A model generated the notes under the pieces. It worked only from the letters and a program-made list of their open reading frames with translations, did not search any database and had not been told where the DNA came from. Below, in pieces: positions 34,901-41,805 of a stretch of DNA of 64,000 nucleotides. The translations under genes and the position numbers were made by a program. The stretch covers positions 1,244,001 to 1,308,000 of the forward strand of contig JASPKZ010004202.1 in the NCBI GenBank assembly GCA_030220185.1, given 5' to 3'. Within the stretch, counting starts at the first letter, position 1. Each line of letters begins with the position of its first letter. The DNA is from Diploptera punctata. Its lineage: Eukaryota > Arthropoda > Insecta > Blattodea > Blaberidae.

Positions 34901-37900
34901 CGTCGGTATTTCAAAATTCATAACTCTGTTTTTGTTCTTCTGAATTTTGAAATACCGACGGAGCATGACCTTGTTTGGAGGTTCTTTGGCCAACCACAGG
35001 ATGGAACTGAAATTGACAATCAGGGTGTGCAACATAATGCAACATAAATCAAACCAGTCTGGACAAGCTGACGATAAAACAGAATTGTTTTGAAATATGT
35101 TCAAGAACAAATCAACATTAATATTGAGGTAAGAAGATCAGACTAAAAATAATATAATTAAAATAACCTCAAAATATCACTTCCTAAAATTAAATATTAA
35201 TTACAACTAGTTTAAGAATTAAATTAATGTTTTTATTACCTCACCTCATATCCTTTTTCTTCTATACTGCAGATTCGGAGCTTATCTCCATCGTCTCTGG
35301 TCGACCGGTGTTATGTCGTTTCTTGGCGGTTTCCTTCTTACTTCTATCGGTGGACCGATGAACTGGACCGATCAGGTCAAAATTTGCGGGAGTTTCAAAA
35401 TTCATGAGTTTGTCTTTTTGGATATGGATTTTTTCCCAGACTGTGAGTTCCTTTAGTTTATCTGTTTGTTTGTTTAATTGATACAGAAGCTAGCCTAATC
35501 AAACAAACAGATAAACTAAAGGAACTCACAGTCTGGGAAAAAATCCATATCCAAAAAAAAACAAAAAAGACAAACTCATGAATTTTGAAACTCCCGCAAA
35601 TTTTGACCTGATCCAGAGGTTCATCGGTCCACCGATAGAAGTAAGAAGGAAACCGCTAAGAAACGACATAACACCGGTCGACCAGAGGCTACTGACGATG
35701 GAGATAAGCTCCGAAACTGCAGTATAGAAGAAAAAGGATATGAGGTGAGGTAATAAAAACATTAATTTAATTATTAAATTAAACCTCATAGTGTTCTTTC
35801 CCTGTGAAAGTTAAATATACAACTAGTTTATTGAACTCCAATACAAATATGAAGCCATCTCCTCCGTCGTCCAGCTTTTGTAGAAGAGACCAGCCTTTCT
35901 GCTTAATATTGGAGTGCAAGAGATCGAATGATTTCATTATCAAGTGCTCGACATTAGATACCAACCAACCAACATTAAATTGGCATCAAAAAATGATTAT
36001 AGCCAGATTAAATTAATTAAAAGTTCAGTTCTTGTGTTTAAATAAAAACAAATTATGAGGTAAGATAAGAAGTGACTCATTCATTCAAACCAATCTGCTG
36101 AATACAGAAGCCTAGAGTTCTTTTCTATAAGTAGAGGACAACGACATCTGCCAGGTATTTATTTTAACATTTTAATTTTGACTTAAAATATAAAATTATG
36201 GAATATTCACGTGAAAGGTCCATCTCCTCAACTTAATTAATTATTTAACTGTAGTGCTTTCGGGACTTGTCCCATCAGGCAGGATTCAAAACTGGTGTTT
36301 CACTGAAGATCTGGTAGAGGGGGTTACATGTATTGGGTTCGTTTTCATTTATCAGGCTGTCGTGTTGTGAGCTGCTTTCAAGATTTCTATCTCTTATTTA
36401 TCAGATTGTCGTTGTAGTGAGCTGCTTTCATGATGGAAATCATGAAAGCAGCTCACAACAACGACAATCTGATAAATGAAAATGAACCCAATACTACCAG
36501 ATCTTCAGTGAAACACCAGTTTTGAATCCTGCTGATGATGGGGACAAGTCCCGAAAGCGCTACAGTTAAATAACTAATTAAGTTGAGGAGACGGACCTTT
36601 CAGGTGAATATTCCATAATTTTATATTTTAATTTTGAATAATACCTCAACGGAACACATCATGAATCTTGTAAAAGTTGATTAATTCTGACAATCAATTT
36701 TATCCAATTGCGTAAGACATGGGATGTTACTTACCTGTTGTTGTTGCTGCAGCTGTTGCATTTGCTGTTGTTGCAACTGCTGCTGCATCTGTTGCTGTTG
36801 TTGCATCTGCAGCTGTTGATTCTGCTGCTGGGCCAGAGCTTGCTGAGCGTTTGCCTGCATTCCTACACCATAAGGCTGTTGATTTACCATACCTACACAC
36901 AGTGTGAATATATTGTTTAATTCTAACAATTGTAAGTGGAAAAACCAACAGAATTCACTGTAGAGGGAAAAAATTACAATCAGAAAAAAATGTTTGTCAC
37001 TTAGGAACTGCATAAAGTAAGCAAATTTCTCAGAAATTTGACATCACGAGCGCTCGCAAGTTGAGGACCTATAAAATGCTTTTAAAAGATTAAATTAAAA
37101 TACTTCATAAGAATTAAATGAATCGTGATTTCTTTTTACCTCATACTTCTATGTTTTTTAAACACAGCACTGCAGTATCAACGATCATTGTCACCATCCT
37201 CAGCTGTTTTCAAGACTGTCAATTTTTTCTTTTGAAGGAATTATTTTCTAAACTGCCATCTGGTGTTCTTTTGAAGGAATTATTTTCTAAACTGCCATGT
37301 GTTGTATTTTTGAAGAACTTTGTAATCAATAGTCTATTACACAGATTGTTAAATATTCCACTTAATGTAGAAGATTTTGACAAGGAATATAATCATATTA
37401 TTCATGTTGCTAAAATAAATGGTTTCGATGAAGACATTATAAAGTATCAAATTGATTGCAAAAGATTGCAACAAGATATATATAGGAAAAACAAAAAGGA
37501 ACTTGGAAACTCGTAAAAAAGAGCACTTCAGAAACATGAAGAATGGAGAAATTGAAAAATCAGCTATAGCAGCACATAGTTTATTAGATCATCATAGGAT
37601 TGAAAAAGAAGCAAAACTTTTAAAACATCTATCTAAACCTTTGGATTTAACAGTTTGGGAAAAAATATATATTCAAAAAAACCATATTAGAACTATGAAC
37701 TTTGAGATTCCGGAAGAACCAAGTTTGATTACAAAGTTCTTCAAAAATACAACAGATAGCAGTTTAGGAAATGATTCATTCAAAATAACACCAGATGGCA
37801 GTTTGAAGAGGAATTCCTTCAAAAGAACACCTGATGGCAGTCTAGATAATTACCGGCAAAAAGGAGAAAAAATTGACAGTCGTGAAAACAGCTGACGATG

Positions 37901-39493
37901 ATGACAAAGTGTCGCCGATACTGCAGTGCTGTGTTTAAAAAAACATAGATGTATGAGGTAAGTAAAAATCACGATTCATTTAATTATTATTATGTGCTGT
38001 TATAGCAAATTTATTATATAAAATACTTCATACCTCACCTCATATCCAATCTAATTACATTGCAGTTTTACCTACTGTAATATCTCGTTGACTGATGTTA
38101 TGTCGATCAGAAGAACTACTTCTTCTCCCCTCTGTTGGTGGACTGATAAACCTCTGGATCCAATAATAATCCGCAGGAATTTCGAAGTTCGTAAGTTTTT
38201 TTTTCTTGTTTTTTCAATGTAGATTTTTTTCTATCTAGCGTATAGTGGATTCTGTCCAAACTGTGAGTTCTTTTTTGTTTTTCTATTTGTTTAATTAGAC
38301 TGGCTTTTTATTCAATTATATGTTTTTCAGACCAAGCATGAGAAGCTACGGAAATTTGTGAATGTTTGTTACAAACTGATGGTCTATAAGTCTGTAGTCG
38401 ATTATGTATTTTTAAAAACTCAAATGCAAGCTAGAGGGCTAAGCATTGAAAATGCCCAAGATCGTAGGCATTGGAGGTTTGGCACGGGAAGACTGCAGCA
38501 GCTGTAAAAACCCGAAGATAGATAGAGATGTTAATTACTAAGATTGGTTGGAGAAAACCCTCAATGATGAGTAAAATTCACAAAATCAATGAATGTATAA
38601 CTCTACACTACCTGCTGTCCATGCTGCATCCCATTCCACTTCTCTCCACTCTTCCTCAAGTAGGGAGTACAACTTCTCCATACAGTGATTGCCATTGCTG
38701 GATTCTGATAGAGAACGTTAAGGCACGTTTCCTTAAAGTGGTTCTAAGGGTGGGGAAAACAACCCCGTCGAGACTTGTATATGAACTTGCAAGAGAGTCG
38801 TTCTACGCAGAAGATCTGAGGATGAAACACCTTCTACCAACTACCGGCCCCTACACAGAACTTGTACACCGAAGCAAATTGAAGAAGAGGGAGATAGACC
38901 TTGATTTCTATGCTACGGGAGCCATGATAGAGAGGAACTGGACAAAAGCTAACCAGGAGCAGCGACATGTTGTGACACGTTATGCAGTGCACGGTTTTCA
39001 TCACAAAGTGTGTGAAAACAAGAAGTACCACGACCCAAATGAAAAATGTATATGTGCTTTGTGTGGTCACAGATGCGAACGGTACCACATACAGAAGTGC
39101 CCAAAGAACACAAAAACACTGAACGAATATAGCAAAGGTTAAATATAATCAATGCCCACTCGGGCGAACCTATTACTTATTATTATTATTGCTGGATTCT
39201 GAGTTCGATTTCTATGCCTTGCAGTTAAAAAGGCAGACTTTTTTTTTGGAATGGCCTTGGTACAACACAATGCTTCTCTGGGAGAAATATCAGATGATCC
39301 CTTGTAAGGAAGCCAGTGCAGGAGGACTCTAGTGCCAGTTACAAAGAAGATAGAATCTCCTGAACTACTTACCACCCTGCTGAGCTGACGACATCAAACC
39401 TCCCATCTGCGCCGCACCTCCAAACTGATTCCTCATTGCTCCTTGTTGGGCATTTGGAAAACCAGAAGGAAACGAATGTTGTGGTCCAGCCAT
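25817..39493 (-). CDS. MED30: Mediator of RNA polymerase II transcription subunit 30 (six coding exons)
   Basis: MED30 is a metazoan Mediator subunit that helps bridge transcription factors to RNA polymerase II in the nucleus. Coding exons on the minus strand are 39493-39373, 36892-36735, 32407-32213, 30303-30145, 28285-28184 and 25915-25817. All introns are GT-AG, and phases 1, 0, 0, 0, 0 join without a break to give 277 residues. The start at 39493 has an in-frame TAA two codons upstream. Residues 1-125 are Met/Gly-rich and then Gln-rich. The conserved core follows: NTASLCRFGQETVQDIV in exon 3, LLFKRLRLIYEKCNENCQGM in exon 4, SLIPLKEEW in exon 5 and LKEIIDHLRRIIWEINTML in exon 6. These match the remembered MED30 family in order and spacing. 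The human protein is shorter (about 178 residues) because it lacks the Gln tract. Introns of 1.8-4.3 kb are full of mobile elements, yet no coding exon is broken. An AATAAA lies at 25692-25687, inside a PLE tail. Confidence 0.93.
25945..26295 (+). mobile_element. RTE-type LINE C-terminal fragment in MED30 intron 5
   Basis: Encodes KPEGKHAVGRPRMRWENNIN and YDLREVDYTRNDWKTLAQDR after a decayed 'EQTGKWRRLHNNELHGL'. It ends near GGTTCAATAGAGCCAATGAG. Confidence 0.8.
26300..26896. other. MED30 intron 5, unassigned part
   Basis: No recognised repeat or coding signal apart from a local direct repeat (GTTTTTACATTGCATAGTA / GTTTTTATGCTGCATAGTA, near 26518 and 26568). Confidence 0.4.
26898..27086. mobile_element. 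piggyBac-like palindromic MITE
   Basis: TTAA at both ends (26898-26901 and 27083-27086), then CACTTTGAGTCC / GGACTCAAAGTG. The arms pair almost completely through GTGGTACTAGTACCAC and GGCATGCC, so the element is one near-perfect hairpin. TTAA duplication is typical of piggyBac. Confidence 0.85.
27200..27300 (-). mobile_element. SINE family A tail fragment
   Basis: GGCGGGATTACGCTGCCCCC and GCGCCAGGAGAGG match the tails of the copies at 1.9 and 14.7 kb. Confidence 0.6.
27321..27715 (-). mobile_element. tRNA-derived SINE (family B), complete
   Basis: Flanked by a 12-bp duplication TATGATAATGAT (27309-27320 and 27716-27727). The minus-strand head has GGACTAGTGGTTATGCTCC and a GAGTTCAAAC box B. 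The 3' end is at CTTACAATACAAA. Confidence 0.88.
27745..28140 (+). mobile_element. Penelope-like element, GIY-YIG region to 3' end, with intact hammerhead-like core
   Basis: Encodes TRVKEHLRNVKNGKVEKSAV, then QIDKQKELTVWKKSTI and NFEIPANPDLIQRFIGP (with a frameshift). The core is CTGAAGA (28057-28063), U, GAGACC/GGTCTC stem, GAAA (28082-28085), short stem AUC/GAU and A. It ends TATGAGGAGAGGTAGGAA. Confidence 0.8.
28184..28285 (-). CDS. MED30: MED30 coding exon 5
   Basis: 34 codons, phase 0, with acceptor TAATTGCAG and donor GTAATA. It begins SLIPLKEEWDMKSDEKK; the LIP motif matches the start of the MED30 'LIPYVE' segment. The rest is charged and poorly conserved, as expected for the linker before the last helix. 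Confidence 0.88.
28472..28543 (-). repeat. tRNA-like cloverleaf (pseudo-tRNA), left arm
   Basis: Minus strand GCCTAGGTAGCTCAGATGGA ... GGTTCAAACCC ... GGTCTAGGC, 72 bp. The A and B boxes and acceptor stem are recognisable, but the anticodon arm is irregular. Confidence 0.55.
28878..28949 (+). repeat. tRNA-like cloverleaf (pseudo-tRNA), right arm
   Basis: Inverted partner of 28472-28543, with a decayed box B (GGTTTCAAATCGC). Confidence 0.55.
29008..29285 (+). mobile_element. tRNA-derived SINE (family D)
   Basis: The tRNA-like head GTAGTCGAGTGGTTAAGGC ... GCTGGTTCGAGTGTCC is followed by an unrelated body ending GCGCTTGGAGTT. Only one copy is in the window. Confidence 0.6.
29375..30035. mobile_element. 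Penelope-like palindrome with hammerhead-like motif (family 2)
   Basis: The arms, about 330 and 290 bp, meet near 29710-29740. Both encode HAEGKSSYAKHVIHEGHRML and NIENTLTVMHRENNPAKIN, and end SETPVLNPADDGTSPESATV, a PLE endonuclease C-terminus. The right arm has CCGATGA, U, GGGAC/GTCCC, GAAA, GCGCTA (29935-29964). The left arm carries an extra segment (VLEEMEIIKAAHNDSLI) deleted from the right arm. Confidence 0.85.
30145..30303 (-). CDS. MED30: MED30 coding exon 4
   Basis: 53 codons, phase 0 at both ends, with acceptor TTTTTGCAG and donor GTACTG. It contains QLRTIRLLFKRLRLIYEKC followed by NENCQGM, a conserved helical part of MED30 with two Cys residues. Confidence 0.92.
30335..30790. mobile_element. 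Penelope-like palindrome with hammerhead-like motif (family 3)
   Basis: The arms share AACTAGTTT, TTTACACTTCAGTTCCATCC and TCCCTCTGTTAGTAGACTG (or its complement). The right-arm core is CTGAGGA (30691-30697), U, GGAA/TTCC, GAAA (30720-30723), C, TA, GTT. It lies in MED30 intron 3. Confidence 0.82.
30879..31507 (-). mobile_element. tRNA-derived SINE (family B), interrupted by a MITE
   Basis: Flanked on both sides by GCATATATATATATATAT, a probable target duplication. The head is at the right (GGCCGCGGTGGACTAGTGG on the minus strand). A 219-bp MITE sits at 30911-31129. Confidence 0.85.
30911..31129. mobile_element. piggyBac-like MITE inside the SINE
   Basis: TTAA at 30907-30910 and 31130-31133, with terminal repeats CCCTTAAATT / AATTTAAGGG. 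Intact SINE copies have a single TTAA (CTCTGTTAAGGG) at this point, so the insertion and its TTAA duplication are explicit. Confidence 0.88.
31600..31965 (+). mobile_element. RTE-type LINE fragment in MED30 intron 3
   Basis: Encodes KKLGLEVNMNKSKYTFTHRN and TNEGNFEEVAEFKYLGTIIT, then 'LKIYKTVILSGILHGCY' with stops. This is the part of the RTE ORF after the RT catalytic box. Confidence 0.8.
31966..32212. other. MED30 intron 3, unassigned
   Basis: Nothing recognised between the LINE fragment and the exon 3 donor. Confidence 0.4.
32213..32407 (-). CDS. MED30: MED30 coding exon 3
   Basis: 65 codons, phase 0 at both ends, with acceptor TGTAG at 32408 and donor GTAACT from 32212. It begins with Gln/Asn-rich sequence, then enters the conserved domain: KEFNTASLCRFGQETVQD, then SRTQEVFQTLKTIQ. 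This is the clearest MED30 signature in the window. Confidence 0.93.
32788..32860 (+). repeat. tRNA-like cloverleaf, best preserved
   Basis: 73 bp. The acceptor GCTCAGG / TCTGAGC pairs fully with one G-U. The D arm is GCTC/GAGC and the T arm CCGGG/CCCGG with GTTCAAGTC. The anticodon arm is CTTGG/CCAAG with a 9-base loop, so it is not canonical. Bordered by AGAGAAAAATTATACGC and its inverse; a truncated inverted partner lies at 32727-32765. Confidence 0.6.
32890..33430. other. MED30 intron 2, microsatellite and unassigned sequence
   Basis: 32900-32980 is an imperfect (ACT/ATT)n run. The rest shows no recognised feature. Confidence 0.5.
33515..33587 (-). repeat. tRNA-like cloverleaf, copy 1
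   Basis: Minus strand GCCTCGGTAGCTCAGTTGG ... GGTCCCGGGTTCGAGTCCC ... TCTAGGC, 73 bp. The anticodon loop reads CCGGAAA, so U33 is replaced by C. Confidence 0.6.
33855..33926 (+). repeat. tRNA-like cloverleaf, copy 2
   Basis: Same sequence as copy 1 with one C deleted before the T stem. Confidence 0.6.
34158..34230 (+). repeat. tRNA-like cloverleaf, copy 3
   Basis: Identical in plan to copy 1, with full T arm CCGGG TTCGAGT CCCGG. Confidence 0.6.
34251..34700. other. MED30 intron 2, unassigned
   Basis: No recognised coding or repeat family. Confidence 0.35.
34705..35160. mobile_element. Penelope-like palindrome, hammerhead-like core intact in both arms (family 4)
   Basis: The arms of about 200 bp are nearly identical and meet near 34930. 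Each encodes LNFEIPTEHDLVWRFFGQPQ followed by DG. The right core is CTGACGA (35068-35074), U, AAAACA/TGTTTT, GAAA (35092-35095), U, AU, GUU. The left core, on the minus strand at 34793-34760, has CTGACGA and ends GAAATATGTC. Confidence 0.88.
35225..35800. mobile_element. Penelope-like palindrome with intact hammerhead-like core (family 5)
   Basis: The arms of about 240 bp meet near 35490. The right arm encodes KLKELTVWEKIHIQ and NFETPANFDLIQRFIGPPIE. Its core is CTGACGA (35692-35698), U, GGAG/CTCC, GAAAC (35713-35717), TGCA, GTA. The left arm has lesions (AGAGACGA and GAATC). Confidence 0.88.
36020..36075 (+). mobile_element. PLE tail fragment
   Basis: TTCTTGTGTTTAAATAAAAA followed by TTATGAGGTAAGATAAG, the recurring 3' end. 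Confidence 0.5.
36185..36640. mobile_element. Penelope-like palindrome with intact hammerhead-like core (family 2)
   Basis: Outer arms TAAAATTATGGAATATTCAC and inverse. It carries the same endonuclease C-terminus as 29375-30035, shortened. The right core is CTGATGA (36532-36538), U, GGGAC/GTCCC, GAAA (36553-36556), GCGCTA. The left core has a deletion. Confidence 0.85.
36735..36892 (-). CDS. MED30: MED30 coding exon 2 (polyglutamine-rich)
   Basis: The acceptor is TGTGTAG ending at 36893 and the donor is GTAAGT from 36734. Two bases complete the split Gly codon, then 52 codons follow, beginning MVNQQPYGVGMQANAQQAL and ending in mixed CAG/CAA and ATG codons (Gln with a few Met). The interrupted repeat (CAA, CAG, ATG) is less expansion-prone than a pure tract. 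Reading the other strand gives Leu/Ala-rich shadow frames that are not genes. Confidence 0.88.
37085..37990. mobile_element. Penelope-like element, inverted 3' end plus RT thumb, GIY-YIG and 3' end
   Basis: The minus arm is 37085-37320. The plus copy starts at 37322 and encodes LLHRLLNIPLNVEDFDKEYN (RT thumb). After a frameshift comes IDCKRLQQDIYRKN / CNKIYIGKTKRNLETRKKEH, the GIY-YIG motif, then NMKNGEIEKSAIAAHSLLDH, LDLTVWEKIYIQKN and a 'TPDGSL' triplicate. It ends with CTGACGA (37892), GATAC and ATGTATGAGGTAAG. This is the best-preserved PLE coding segment in the window. Confidence 0.88.
38025..38345 (-). mobile_element. Penelope-like 3' end, single arm
   Basis: The minus strand contains LIKQIEKQKRTHSLDRI-like text, CGGATTATTATTGGATCC, then AGATTGGATATGAGGTGAGG. 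It is related to family 5, but the hammerhead-like core is decayed. Confidence 0.65.
38690..39145 (+). mobile_element. LINE C-terminal region with CCHC-like tail (copy 2)
   Basis: One open frame encodes VKARFLKVVLRVGKTTPSRL, VYELARESFYAEDLRMKHLL, RYAVHGFHHKVCENKKYHDP and CALCGHRCERYHIQKC, then TAA. Copy 1 at 19.0-19.4 kb confirms the family. It is the C-terminus of a multicopy reverse-transcribing element of uncertain clade; the RT itself is absent. It lies in MED30 intron 1, antisense to the gene. Confidence 0.75.
39373..39493 (-). CDS. MED30: MED30 coding exon 1
   Basis: Encodes 40 residues starting MAGPQHSFPSGFPNAQQGAM plus one base. It is followed by a strong GTAAGT donor at 39372-39367. 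The single leftover G joins GT at the start of exon 2 to make Gly41. Confidence 0.88.
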
Positions 39494-40536
39494 TTTTAAT
39501 TTGTAAAACAATCTGTGGATCCATACAACAGATTAAAACAAAAATTATATCAATCTTTTATTTTGTTTGTATTAACTTCTATCTTTTTATTCAAGTCACG
39601 AAAACAAAAAAAAACAAAAAGGAAAAACTGCACTTAAACTAGCGTAAAATATTTTCAAAGTCCTATAGAACAACAGTGTGGATGCGCCAGAGTTTATAGA
39701 GCTAGTGATAACCCACAATTGAACCACTTATTGATTATCATCCTTGATTACTATCCGTCGCTATGAAATTTAAATGACAAATATTTGCAATAAATCCCCA
39801 AATCTATGTTTAAAAAATATATTAATAACATTAAAATTATCAAATGTTTATTAAAAATGGGTGTACACTTACTTATCACTCCCTAACGCTGTTCCAACCA
39901 GCGATAACCCAAAACAGCGATAGAAAAATCATAGACTAAGTAATATACTCTGTGGAGAAAATAGCAGTTAGCATCACAATATTGTCTAACAGTGTCATAA
40001 TATTGTGATTTGCATATTTCAATAAATACTTCAAAATTGTGTAATAATGTTATAAAAATTGTTTGAAAAAGTTTAAAATATTAAATAATGTTAGTAAATA
40101 CAGAAGAAGAGCTATAGTTTACAACAATATAAACGGAAAAATCAAGCGCTAGTAGAAGTGCAGTTGAGTAAAAAAAAAAAAAAACTAATCTTTAGCTAAA
40201 TCATGCATTAAAAAAAAGAATACAGTATATCACTAAATCGTTTAGTTAGTTCAAAAGAACAATTCTCATTCTAGTTCAGTTCAATAATTATGGTTTTCAA
40301 TGTTTATTGATATTTTATTACTACTTTTTGATTTGTACGCTCTACTGAATTAAGAGACGTATTGCACAAAATAATTTTAAAAAATCTTATTTTCCTGAGA
40401 TAATTATTTACAGATTGACTCTCCATATTAAGGTTAATTTCTGGTTAAAGATTTGGATTTCAATTAGATTTTGCTTATAATTCATTAATACCGATACTTT
40501 TGAAAATCATATAAAAGCACCGTTGAGGTTATGTAA
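39494..40536. promoter_or_regulatory. MED30 5' flank (5' UTR and probable promoter)
   Basis: AT-rich sequence upstream of the MED30 ATG. No CpG-rich island, clear TATA box or second gene was seen, so the transcription start cannot be placed by eye. Confidence 0.4.
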
Positions 40537-40797
40537 TAAGATGTTAATTATAATTTTTTTTTACCTGGTAAGTAGTCGTCCTCAACTAAATTATTAATCT
40601 TCAAGTTATTCCAATATGGAGGCCTTTCGAAAACAATGTTTCATCTTCTGCAATTTAACTGAAACACTGGAACAGTTAAAATGCAGAAGATAAAACATTG
40701 TTTTCGAAAGGCCTCCATATTGGAATAACTTAAAGTTTAATAATTTAGTTGAGGACGACTGACTTACCAGGTAAAAAAAAATTATAATTAACATCTT
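40537..40797. mobile_element. Long palindromic MITE
   Basis: The arms of about 115-120 bp run from GATGTTAATTATAATTTTTT to its inverse at 40797. They pair through TACCTGGTAAG, GTCGTCCTCAACTAAATTAT and GAGGCCTTTCGAAAACAATG. No coding capacity. Confidence 0.85.
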
Positions 40798-40805
40798 AAT
40801 TCATT

Positions 40806-41062
40806 CGATGGGCAGGACATGTTGCGCGTATGGGGAATGAAAGACGTGCCTGGAAACTTCTTGTAGGAAAGCCAGAAGGAAAACGCCCAGTTGGTAGACC
40901 AAGAATGAGGTGGGAGAACAACATTAACTATGATTTGAGGGAAGTAGATTATACAGGGAATGATTGGAAAGCATTAGCTCAGGATAGGGATGTGTGGAGA
41001 GCTTATGTCCGCGCGGCCATGAACCTACGGGTTCGATAGTGCCAGTGAGTAAGTAAGTAAGT
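40806..41062 (+). mobile_element. 5'-truncated RTE LINE with 15-bp target duplication
   Basis: Flanked by ACATCTTAATTCATT (40791-40805 and 41063-41077). It encodes MGNERRAWKLLVGKPEGKRP, VGRPRMRWENNINYDLREVD and DVWRAYVRAAMNLRVR then a stop, followed by GCCAGTGAG and an AAGT tail. The frame is intact, so this insertion is young. Confidence 0.92.
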
Positions 41063-41077
41063 ACATCTTAATTCATT

Positions 41078-41560
41078 AATAATCCTCAAACCTAACCTCA
41101 AAATCTCTAACAAATATCAATCTTAAAATACGGTCAGTATTTTAAATAATTTATATTTCCGATTTTATAATTTACAAAAATCCAAAACACTGTAAATTAT
41201 CACACTTTGAAACACATTACAAATAAATAAATTAACCTCAACAACAGATGAGACCGTTAAATAACAAAACAACAATAAATCATGGATTACTGATATCTAA
41301 ATAACAAAACATAGAGAATGAAGATAATGTCATGAACGGGTCATGAACCATTAGAGACATAGAGAACGGTTTAGAGAAACGTCATGGAACAGTCCAGAGA
41401 TAACCCACTATAGGAACAGTCGGTTCTCTATGGTCATGAACAGGGCGCATTCAGCTGCCAAAAGCGCTAGAGAAGCGCTTTAGCAAAAATGGCTGCTATT
41501 GCAGCGGAATTTAAGAATTCTATTGAATGGACAGCTGAGTGCAGCGGAACCGCCAATTTC
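41078..41560. other. Unassigned
   Basis: Contains short reiterations of GTCATGAAC and GAGAACGG-type words around 41330-41440. No gene was recognised. Confidence 0.35.
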
Positions 41561-41564
41561 AATC

Positions 41565-41800
41565 TTCGCATGAACCTACTGGCTTGATAATGCCAGTGAG
41601 TTAATATTTTTCAGTTATATGGTGCGAAACATGATCTCTAACTTTAAGGGAAGAAAAAAGATTACGAGTATTAGAGACTAAACATCAAAAATCAAAAAAA
41701 AAAAAATGGACCAAAGACAGACGAACAGACAGGTGTATGCAGAGGGTTACATAAAAGTGAGCCATGAGATCTTTATGGCAAACCAGATATAATAAGCACA
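41565..41800 (+). mobile_element. RTE-type LINE fragments
   Basis: ATGAACCTACTGGCTTGATA and CCAGTGAGTTAA (3' end of one copy), then 41612-41800 from 'GAKHDL' to the 'EQTGV...' region of another. Confidence 0.65.
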
Positions 41801-41805
41801 TTGTA

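Noticed and set aside
34751..35110. Paired 98-codon frames on opposite strands
   Set aside because: Each runs antisense through one PLE arm and then into the other. Only the 'LNFEIPTEHDLVWRFFG' part is the old PLE frame.
36708..36948. Leu-rich and Ala/Thr-rich frames at 36708-36948
   Set aside because: They are the other frames and strand of the MED30 polyglutamine exon.
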